From: Haliotis asinina
Taxonomy: Eukaryota; Mollusca; Gastropoda; Lepetellida; Haliotidae
DNA: 64,000 nt
Assembly: GCF_037392515.1 (NCBI RefSeq)
Contig: NC_090288.1
Span: 13,993,969 to 14,057,968, forward strand
Direction: 5' to 3'
Shown: one piece after another, positions 33,962 through 45,900 of the stretch
How the letters are laid out: each line of letters opens with the position of its first letter
Position numbering within the stretch: the first letter of the stretch is position 1
The notes under the pieces: generated by a model
What the model was told of the DNA's origin: nothing
Database searches by the model: none
Seen by the model: only the letters and a program-made list of their open reading frames with translations
Program-made: the position numbers and the translations under genes

Positions 33962-36900
33962 CTAGGGGAGATAACTCTACAGTTAGACATGGTTTAAAAT
34001 ACTTCAATCAATATGTGTTTTGTTTTATTTGTTGTTTAACGCTGCACTCGGCAACATATTAGCTGTATGTCGATAGTCTGTAATTAACCGAGTCTGGACC
34101 AGACAATCAAGCGACCAACATCATGAGCATCGATCTACACAGTTGGTATACGATGACATGTGTCAACCAAGTCATTGAGCCTGACCACCCGATCCCGTTA
34201 GTCGCCTCTTACGACATGCATGATTACTGAAGGCGAATATTCTAACCCGGACCTCACGGGTTTCCTAGAGAGACAAGGAGGTGGGGGTCAGGTGTACGGA
34301 CGGACAGACAGACAGACAGACAGCTCACCACGTCCTTTGTCCTGTCCCATGTCCTCTGGTGGTGGAAACAGCGGAGGTAAACGATGCCGAAGATCAGGAT
34401 GAGGAAGCACACCGTTACCATGACAATGATGGCGATGAATAGTGGTAGCTTATCATAGAATAGGGAGTAGCCGCTCCCAGACTTCATAGGTGGCTCTGTG
34501 GGCTGTTCTCCGTATCTGTAGAAGTCCTGTATCGCCCCCAACTGCAAAAACGGTCATCAGGTAATACTCAGCAAATGAAATAACAATGCATTATGTGTAT
34601 AAAGAGTAAGTGAGTGAGAGTAAGTTTACGCCACTTTAGAAATATTCTATCAACGTCACGCCTGGGAACACCAGAAATGGGGGCCACACATTGTTCCCAT
34701 AAGTGGAATCGAACCTGGGACTTCGGCGTGACGAGCGAACGCTTTAACCACCAGGCTACCCACCGCGTATTCCGAACAAGCTAATAAGGAACTGGCGGAC
34801 ATAACGAACGGTCACTTGCCTGTATTAGTCGAAATGTATACACCGAACTATGGCTATATCGAAATAGAATTAGTAGTCCACTGAGTTTTAACCGTGGGCT
34901 ATTGTACGCAATAGATAGACAGATAAAAGACAGGCGAAATGGCGTATTCTGTAAACTTACATTACGTCTGCAGTCTTGACTGTTCAGTTTATTCTTTTCC
35001 TGAAGATATTTCATCATGTGGATCAGGTGCTCAGCGTCCATTACAACTGCAACACCGTAAAGCACCAAAATGACTGCTTGGGACCAAATCTAAGCAATAA
35101 TCCCTAATAACGTCCTCCCAACCTCTCCCAAAATGTAAGAAATGGCACATGCAGCTCCGGATCCAGAAAGTGAGGCAAAAGAAAAAAACAGGATTCTGGT
35201 AGACAGCTATGTCTTAAAATGCATCAATGTTGTTCATGAAACAATACACCCTGACAATATTTTGGTCGTAATATATATTTTTATGCTGACCGAAGGTCAA
35301 ATGATTGGAATTATAGTATATTTGCATTGAAAACGTGCCGAAGAATTTAAGATAGTGAATCCTCATAATTTTACCTTGCCAATTGAATATTTAAATCTCA
35401 GAATCTATGCTCACCTCTCCCCGCTGATTTATCGTACACAACTTTCATTACTATGGTCGTTGTTGTCGAGGATGTGTCCACAGTCATGACGTTGACATCG
35501 TCGGTGGTGAAGGTGTGTGTGAAAGAACGTCCCTTCTCGTCATAGATGTTCAGGAGATTTGACATGCATGTCTTGACACTTGCGGTATAATTAATGAATG
35601 TCTGGAACAAAGTTGAGTAAATATACATTCAGATATATTCAACGTCTGCCATTTTTATGACTTCACATGTCTATTGCAGTAACCTTAATTTCCTATTTGA
35701 TATATTTAATATTCAAGCTGATATTTCTAAACAAAATTGCTCTTATGTCACACGTGAAGATCCGTGTTAGAACTGGCCTTCAGTAACCCATGCTTGTGAC
35801 TAACGGGATCAGGTGATTAGGCTCGTGACTTGGTTGACACACCTCATCGCATCCCAATCGTGTATTTCTATCCTTATGATGTTGATCACTGGTTTGTCTG
35901 TGCCAGACTCTATTATTTACAGATCGCCGCCATATAGCTGAAATATTGCCGAGAGCGGCGTTAAACAGCACACAGTTATTTATAACTATTTTGACCAAGA
36001 CGCCCAACGAGGATCTTGATCATCGGGTAATCAACATCGTTTTTCTCGATGATTTATATGTTAATGATATATCTAGACCCTAAACAATCTCTGTTGAGAG
36101 GAAATGATGTGTAGCTATGTCTAGCATTGTAGAAACTGGTTGTTGCGTATTTTTCTGTAATGTGTATATGTTAACGTATATTGATTGTTGTTACACAAAA
36201 TGACGTGAAATTTCACCATCTGACTACAATGTCTATATATCTGTTCCGGTGAGATCTCTCTAAAAAAAGGTGTGTGAGTTAATGCAAATTTTGCTATGAA
36301 AATGTTTCTTGAAACATCTGAAATCATACCCAAACGTCTGGCCCTGGTCGCATCCTGGCCTAAGGTGCTCTCTTACCACAGGGGCATTGTGTCTTGGACG
36401 TGTTCTAAGCTTGTTTGTTGTTTAACGCCACACTTAACTATGTTCCAATAATATGGCCGCGGTCCTTACGTGATCGAGTTTGGACCTCACAATCCAGTGA
36501 TCAAAAGCATGAGCACCAATATGCACAACTCGTATATGATGACATGTATCAACCCAGTCAGCGAGGATGACTACCTGATACTTATACGTCAGTCGCCTTG
36601 TATGACAATCCATAGCTCTTCACGTGTCCTTTTTCTAAGTACTTTGTCCCAGTGAGGGAAGACCAAATATAAGACGATGTTACTTACATCAGTTGGATAC
36701 GCTAGTACAATCCGCCCATCCACTGACCCACGAGGGGATGAGCTGGTTGATTTGGTAGATCCGGCTTCGGTGGTGACGTCAATGGATACGGTGGTTGACC
36801 CGGGAGATCTTGAGGAAGAATCTTCTGTCGAATGAACTGGGGGCAAGGTTTCTGACGTTGTGGGTGACGATGACGCAGATGTTGACGTCATGGTCGTAGG

Positions 36901-39900
36901 TGAAGAAGTAGCTGATGTGGTGCTGATGCTTGAAGTCGTGTCCTTATTGGTAGATCTTTCCACGTGACCACCTGCATCTACAGCTGTAGTTATGGAAGAG
37001 GATGGCGAATAGGAACCCGTAGTCTGAACGAAAGCAGCTTCAGTTGTCTTGGCAGTACTGGTTCCTTCAGTGCTTATGGCATCTGTCCCGGGGACGCCAT
37101 CGGGATGACCTGGCATTGTGCCAGTGCTGCCGGTCGTAGAGTAGTCACCAGTTGTCGTCAATGACACCGTAGAAGGGTGACCTCTACTTGTCGACACTTC
37201 TGTACTGACCGAGTCATCATTTGAGGAAGGCGTGACTGTAAACCGGAAAAGATAACGTAACGCGGTCGTTTGCAACGTCGTTGTTTCCTCGGCTTCTGTA
37301 ACTATATGACGTATTTGATTATTTATTTTATTTCAAAATGTAGTTTAAAATGTACACACGGCTTAATCCGTTTAATTACACGATCCTGGAGAGTTATGTC
37401 CCTTTTCACATTCATTTTACATAGTGATTGTATTTTGATGGTCTTAAATGTTGTCATGTTGACTTAAATTACTCTCTGAGTCACGTTACTGCAAAACATG
37501 ACGCCTACATTATCACACACACACACACACACACACACACTCTCTCTCTCTCTCTCTCTCTCCCTCTCTCCCACACACACGTACTAAGGTACTATAAGAC
37601 TATAAGAGAGCATCGAATTATCAAATAATTATCAAATAATTATCAAATAATTATCAAATAATTCCTTCAGCAAACACAAATTGGAAAATTATTTGAAAAT
37701 TAAATTTTACTATATAACCGTCATATAGAGCTGTGCACATGACACTATGTGCTCGTGTTTATGCAGTGGCGTGCGTGGTGTGCTGTGACCAAACCATGCA
37801 TGAATCCCGATGGTCCAAACACCCGATGGTCAATGAGTGCAATACCTGTATCCGTTATTCCAGAGCCATTCGTTGCTCCTGCTGGAAGGAGATGTTCACA
37901 TTTTATCAGTAAAACAGCATAATTCATTATCAGCAGTACTTGGCGGTATTTTAATGCATCATCGAGGGATACTTTAGCGATTGTTACGGGCATACCAATA
38001 ATAATGAGTTTAAGTTTACTTAGACTTGTCTCGAGTTTTTCACACGATTACTCTCGCTCACGAGTAATATGACTGGGATGAAATTTCTAGGTACGTGTCT
38101 TTCGCGTAATGCTAAAAACGAATTTGTGATAGCCATTACATCCATGGTATTTATCCCAACAGAATGGGAAATAATACACTTGGCTCTCGAGGATGCGACC
38201 TCAAGAACCGTTACCTGTCCCTGGACTGGTTGAAGCAAGGTCACTTGTAGGCACCGTTGTCTCTGCAAGGAGATCGTTACACAGGTGGCTTCGTTACAAC
38301 GCATTGACGAGTGTCTTTAAGCGATTACACCGATTACACGATTTACGTATAGCACTATATAAACAAAAAAGAACGCAAGTGTTGAAACTCTTTTTGAGTT
38401 CTGAGTTATACTTGATGCTAATCCTTCATTTAAATCCCTTTTCTGCTTAAACCTGTTAATCAGGGATCTGGATAATTGTACTTAAAATGGTATAATTAGT
38501 TTTCTCGAAAAGTGTACATTTTATACCTTTATGTGGCGGGGATGTGCCATCACTATCAAGTGTTGTTTTCTCAGCTGAAAGAAATAGGTTATTTTGGGGT
38601 TACGAACCTCAGTATATTTAGAATCTTGGATCATTAAAGGCCCGTAAATGTCTTTCTGAGTTGTGAGTTGAAATATATTTGAAATTCATCGTTCTATTTC
38701 ATCTAAGAGATATAGATCTCCACTTTCTGCTTAAACTCGTTCATCAGTGATCCGGATAATAGTACTTGATATGGTATAATTAGTTTTCTCGAAAAGTGTA
38801 CATTTCATACCTTTATGTGGCGGGGATGTGCCATCACTATCAAGTGTTGTTTTCTCAGCTGAAATAGGTTACTTGGGGGTTAAGAGTCTCAGTATAGTAA
38901 AAAACCTTGAAGAAATAAAGGTCCGTAAATGACTTTCTGAGTTGTGAGGTTACGAAAATATATTTCAAATTCATCGTTCTATTTCCTCTAAGAGATATCT
39001 ATCTCCTCTTTCTGCTCAAACCTGCTAATCAGCGGTCTGGATAATAGTACTTGATATGGTATAATTAGTTTTCTCGAAAAGTGTACATTTCATACCTTTA
39101 TGTGGCGGGGATGTGCCATCACTATCAAGTGTTGTTTTCTCAGCTGAAATAGGTTACTTGGGGGTTAAGAGTCTCAGTATAGTAAAAAACCTTGAAGAAA
39201 TAAAGGTCCGTAAATGACTTTCTGAGTTGTGAGGTTACGAAAATATATTTCAAATTCATCGTTCTATTTCCTCTAAGAGATATCTATCTCCTCTTTCTGC
39301 TCAAACCTGCTAATCAGCGGTCTGGATAATAGTACTTGAAATGGTATAATTAGTTTTCTCTAAAGGGTTATATTTTATACCTATATGTGGTGTTGTTGTG
39401 CCATCACTATCAAATGTTGTTTTCTCAGCTGAAAATAAAATTATTTGGGGTTAAGAACATCTGTTTATGCACAAGAACCAAGGCCAGTAAAACCCACTGT
39501 CAAGGTAGATTTGAACGAGGTAGATCTATTACTTTGATAAAATGTCTTTCGTTTTAATATTTAACAATAAATAATTATGCACATTTTGGAAAAATATCAA
39601 TTTGAATATACCTGTGCTTGGAGTTGTTGTGATCTCACTTCCTAGCGTTGTTTCCTCGGCTGAAGAAATAGCAGAAAACGAATTTCTTTGATGGTGGGGT
39701 TATCGGTATTCGATTTTCGATATAATGTATTTGATGCCACAATGAACGGGAAAGTGAAGCTTTATTTATACCAAACAAAGAATGGTGAATGCAGTGTTTC
39801 TTTTCTAATATAATCCACTTCCGGCTTCGAATCATTCACATCCGGTTGTTTTGGTAACTTTGTTATAACCATAGATGTATTGACAGGTTCTCTTGTTCGT

Positions 39901-42900
39901 CTCACAAACTAAAATACTGCCGACGCGATAGGAATTTATAAGTTAGCCTGAAAAATTATACCTACACTTTACAGTGAACATACGGATTTTCGAACCCAAA
40001 TCGAACCGTTCTCAAAATCAGTACAATTCAAAGACGTTTATTCGATTTTTGGTACATATAAGTACCAGTATACTTGTATGTTAGTAAGTAAGTCTTGCTC
40101 CAAAGCTGTAGGGGCGCTGGAGTAACCTAAAAGTTAAAGCGTTCGCTCTTCACGCTGAATACCCAGGTTCGATTCTCCACATGGGTACAAGGCGTGAAGC
40201 CCATTCCTTGTGTCCCTTTCGTGACATTGCTGAAATATTGGCATGCTAAAACCGCGTTTAAGTCATGCTGGACTCATGGATGTGTAGTAATTCTATCCTT
40301 ACAAGATTCAAGTTGAAATAAGCGACGTCAATCTGTTAGAAGGACAATGTGTTGTTGTTATTTATCATTTTAAAAAGAAATTAACATGTAATTAATTAAC
40401 TATAATTATTGCATTTTTGACTTCCACAAGTCTAATTCCTGCCGATGTGGTATTGGCTAGAGACGGAACAGTACCGGCGGCGGAGAAGCGGGGACTATTT
40501 GGTGGATTTTACATCCGCTTTACTCATTTTTTACCTCTTTGCGATGAGTTATCGGTACTAAAGTAAGGGTTAAAATGTTTGACGCCGGAAATGGGTTATA
40601 ACTTCCTTGAGTGTAACGGTCAATACACCAACCCTTCGTTCGTACACGTAACCACTTGTATCATTCCAGGAAATGCCGAATGAATGCGAGTGGTGACGAA
40701 TGATTTCTTTGTCGAACCTCAACGGCTGTGTTGGTTCATTGACATTTCAACCCAACTGTGGGCATCCGGCATCCCATCTAGTTATTTTAGGGGATCATTT
40801 ACGAACCCGTAAATCATATTGTTGTACACAGCTGGTTCAAGTATACTTGACTTGGATTTTCACATGAACATAATGCAAATATATTAAGGTTAAGCCATTA
40901 TTTTACTTGTCACTCTTTACAGGACATAAAGACTAGTACTATTTCAACGTTTCATTTAATGACATCCAGCGTACTGCAGTTTGGCATACTAATACTAAAA
41001 ATACCCGGATGTGCCATCCGATGTACCAAAAGGAGGTTGGCACGAAGGAATGGTGGTGAAAATATCAAGGTATATTAAGGTAAATTAAGAACTTGCTCCA
41101 CGAATAGTTGTGGGTTACTCGCAAGAAATTATTGTATAGTGATAATACATATATACCTATATTTGGGGATGTCGTAGCGCCATTGTCAGAAGTTGTTTTA
41201 TCTTCTGCAAAAAGATAAGTCGGGTGTTAAAGATTCCAGCAAACTTTGCTTTCATCTACATTTAGTATACTTATAGCACCATATAGTATACTTATGTACG
41301 CGCAAACTGACTAAAGATACAGATCAGTGTCTTTCGGATGAAATGCAATATTGTTTTAGATAACAGATTAAACACTATATGTCTAAGCTCACTGGACATA
41401 TGTTTTTATTCTTGACCACAAACCTAAAGAATTCCAGTCAGTAAAGATATTGCATACACCCAAGCCAAATCTCGAAGTGAATTGGTATTCATCAAATGTG
41501 CAAATTTGCTAGAGTATTGGTAAAGACTACAACCAATGATGACGTTCTGTGTACATGTATTACGTATTTTCTTAGTGGTAACACAAAAATTATTTCACAA
41601 AATACACAATAAATACCTATATGGGGGCTTGTTGTGACGTCGCTGCCGATTGTTGCTTTTCCAGCTGCAATAAAGAGTGTTTAAATTTGCATAGTAGACC
41701 CCCATCGAGGTGAACGCTTTACGGTCGCAGCCTGAGGCCGGACCAGCCATATTGTTTATAACCAACTGTGTTCAAAAATTACAGTGAGGTGATTGAGTGA
41801 GGTGATTGAGTGATTGATTGATTGATTGAGTGAGTGAGTGAGTGAATGGGTAGGTTTGGTACCACGTCGAATAAAAATTAATAATTGTGACTGTCACGCT
41901 CGTAAAATGAGGACATTTCCCAATTGGTGAATAAATATTACCTTCATGGTTATGCACGAAAACGGTTTTGATGGCGTAAAACCAATGATCCGAATCGGAA
42001 TAAATTTAGGACTCGAAACCAAAGGCAGTGTTTGTGAAACAATGCGGTGTCAGTAAACAGTCAAGTGAACTTTGGATATGATGATGATGATTATTATGAT
42101 TATGAGAATATACATTATTTACCACATATATAACTTTACCTATTTCTTATTTTATTGCCAATCAGCGTGACAAATTGAAAGTATTCGTAATTTACAATGC
42201 ATGTATTTTCTGCGCAATGAAACCCCGTTAATCCGGTTATGTCAAGGCGATTACGTTAATTCCTTCGGGTTAAAAACATCCTTAGGAAAGACAAGTGGTG
42301 AAAGCTTAAAACCCGTCATAAACATTTAAACATTCATTCATCCTGATAAAGAGGTTTCTTGGCAATCGGGTCCGTATTAAGGTTTCAGTGTATATAATTC
42401 ACCTATATCCAGAGTTGATGTTAAGCATGTCCTCGTTTGTGTGGTGAGTGATCATTACTTGCACGTGGGTTGTGAGGACATATACTGACCAGCAAACGAA
42501 ACGCAACCGCTCTTGTCAAGTTTTTAAATAGAGGACATAAACACGAACGCTTATTTTATGAGATTTCATTTTTTTCGACACTTGAGTTTCTTTTGCTGTT
42601 CAGTATTTCTTAAAACACGTTTACGAAGACCTACTTGTGACGTCACTGGATGATGTGGTTTCTGTTGTTGCAGCTGGTGTTGTTGTCTCTGTAATACAGA
42701 TAAAAGAATTGAAAAGAAACGAACGAACGAACAAACAAACAAACAAACAAAAACAAACAAACAAACAAACAAACAAAATAAAAAAATATAGCCGGAATGA
42801 AGATAAATCGTTTACCATTGCGTGGCTCTAATAGAAACTTAGAGGTAATCAAGAACGTTTACATCACTGGTTAAATACACGAGTACAGTGATGACAAACC

Positions 42901-45900
42901 AATAATGCTAACCCGAGATTCAAACCGTAAACATAGGATCATCGCACGCTCAAGGGACGCAAATCTGCACGGCGAATTACGTCGCCTTGGCGACTGGATC
43001 TCACAAAAGATGGTTGACGTATAATGAATATGAAGCTAATTACCCTGGCTTGTCGTCGTCGTTATGTCGCTGGTGCTGATGGTCGTGTGTGGTATGGCTA
43101 TTAACAGAATATAGGTGGCGTTAATATGAGAAATATACTGTTAATATTGCAATATATTTGTAAGTGTACAAGACAGGAGGATGAGTATACAATGAGAAAG
43201 GATAGAACATATGCTTCAGTAATTTAGCAACAATACATATAGGTACAGACTAAGGTCATCTCTCCACAGTGACACCTCTATAAAACAGACGATCTGTGTC
43301 AGATTCAGCGGGATTGAGGAGTGAGAGTTTAGATTTACGCCACACGCTACGCCACAATATTCGAGTCTGGACCGGACAATCAAGTGATCAACATCATAAG
43401 CTTCGATCTGCGCGATTGGGAACCGATGACATGTGTCAGCGAGCATGATCACATGATCCCGTTAGTCGCCTCTTACCACAAGCATGGAGTTACTGAAGGT
43501 ATACATTCTAACTGGGACCTTCGTGGGTCGCAGGACTGAGAAAGTTACGAAGCGTGGTTTCGGCCATGCCGTGCAGAAAACATATAGACAGTCCGTGATT
43601 ATCTCGGTCTCCTAACAACGTTGATGCCGTCAGTAATAAAAATTATCCCAACAATACAAGGATTATACATCAGACTTATATAAGCCCATCCAAAGACAAT
43701 AAGCATGCTGTGGATGAATGAGTATTGTTCTGCGCCGTATCAGCAACATCCATCATTTCGGGACGATCGTATTTCGGTTTAGTTTTACTTCTTTTAGCAA
43801 TATTCCAGCAATGGGCTTCACACCTTGTACCCATGTAGAGAATCGAACCTGGGTCTTTGGCATGACGAACGATCGCTTTAACCATGAGGCTACCCTACCT
43901 CGGGCAAAGGGTCAAATATCAAGCCTGTACTTTCTCACATTCACTGATGAAGATACGCGTTCCAAAGGGAGATAGAGATAGGAATGATGACCTGTTCAAC
44001 TTGTCCCAATTACGAAGTGAACAGGAATGATGACCTGTTCAACTTGTCCCAATTACGAAGTGAACAAAGTCGACCTACGAGTGCCTGAAAAGGGGCTTCA
44101 GAGTTGCACCCATCCTTGCACCCATCTCAGATTCCCCGAATCAGTGTCAGAGGGTCCGGTTTAACAAGGTGCCACTGTAGTGTCAGAACAATAACATTCG
44201 GAGACTGTGCGAGGGGAGGTCCAAACGTTCACGGACCTCTCTGCCTAAAATTGTGAAACAGCAATGCCTCTAGTAAGGTAACATGCTGGAAGGGAGATTG
44301 CTGTTTTACAGCTTGAGGTAGTGAGTTCTAGGAACTCTTTGACCTCCCCTCGTATGGAGATGCAGACGGACAGATTCATGATTTACTTACAGTATTGCAT
44401 ACTCAAATAGAGAGGGACTCCAGTCTTAGTAAACTTTTCATCAGTACTTTTCGTTACACACACTTAAAACCTTATGGGATGTCGCGTCAGGTAACCAGCT
44501 TACCAAATCGCGAAAGTGCACATTCGCACATACCTTTTGAACTTTTTATCTCGAAAAGGTTCGTACCCCAACGATTCCGAATGCTATTTACACACGGCGT
44601 TCGTGCAACCACGACAACGGTGAGTAAACAGTCGTTGAAAATATTGTTTTTGACAATATTCAAGGATGCTATCTTGCGGAAATATTAGCTAATAGTAACC
44701 ATGTCAACAGAAACCCCAAAGCTTATATACTGCAGGTCAAATAACCGTGTTATATGCGGATTTTTGTTTGTCGAGAGATCTGTGTCAGTGACGTGAATAT
44801 TTTGAAAGTCCCTCTGATCCCTAAATAGTAGCCGTTGTCTGACTGGTTAAATTATTTCTATTTAACTATCTCGCGTTTGATTGGACGGTCATTGGTCGCT
44901 CAAAGGTTACCTGACGCGACCTTCTACTAGATTTTGTTACACTCACCGGTGGAGTGTAACGAAATACACTAAGTTTTCTTAGGCTGAGAGGAATTTGTGC
45001 ACTAGAAGGAAATGAGGCTTTACTTACCTCGAAGTGGTCGGTCCCACATCGAGTTAAGAGGGGTACAAGACTAACTGTGACACGATTATAAACAGAGGAT
45101 ATTACGAATGTACCAAAATGGTAAGGGTTATTCCGAGGAAACCATTTAATTCTTTACCACGGCAGAGCTCTCCGTGTCTAGTTTTATCGGAGAAACAGTT
45201 GATGCCAAACACGCACGCATACTTCGTTTCACTCATAAAATTCTTGTTTTTGAAGTACGAACAGAACAGTAGCTTTAACTATATACAGTAGGGCCATATT
45301 TGTTTATGTTTCTATTTATACCATCTGCAAGAGAAAATCTGCGAGAGAAACCGCAGCCATCAAAGAATTGTTTCGAAAGAATGAAGCGCGATGCCTGACG
45401 CCATATTGTTTGTCAACCCGGATTGTATAAATACCCGTTTGAAACATCTGTTATGTCTAAAAGTTCATTCATAGGATCGATGCCAGAGCAAACGCTTTGT
45501 GATATTCCAAAGGTTTTTTTTCTATGTTCCGTTTATTCTTTTCTAAATGTCCTTATTCATTAAAAATAACCCACTAATATGTATGAGTACTACTTTGTGT
45601 CTTCGTTTACGAGCGTTTTCTCATCTAAAACGTCCCAGCAGACCAAAAACCAATTTTTGACGAAGCAGTAGACTAGTATTTGGATGACGTCACCCTCACC
45701 CAAACATTCCTCGTAGGACATACACCTTGGCGCCCCCCTCGTGCACCAGACCATGCCTTCATTGCACCATTTGCCTGTAAATAGAACTTCACTGCATAAA
45801 AACACACCCCAAGAACGCCTGGCATTAGTCAAACCCGTCAGCGTTTAGAACGAGTGAGCTCAAGTCACATTAAACACATCCTCGATTTTCCATACTCTAT

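Larger units (their letters stand above)
38469..39430. repeat. 285-bp tandem duplication carrying a stalk exon
   Basis: The marker GGATAAT.GTACTTG begins at about 38469, 38754, 39039 and 39324. Units 2 and 3 (38754-39038, 39039-39323) appear identical; unit 1 differs in its intron; unit 4 is partial and diverged. Each carries one 48-bp exon on the minus strand. Confidence 0.9.

Noticed and set aside
42566..42852. Hydrophobic FVCLFVC minus-strand ORFs as membrane proteins
   Set aside because: They translate the (AAAC)n microsatellite; the real coding part is the 54-bp stalk exon next to it.
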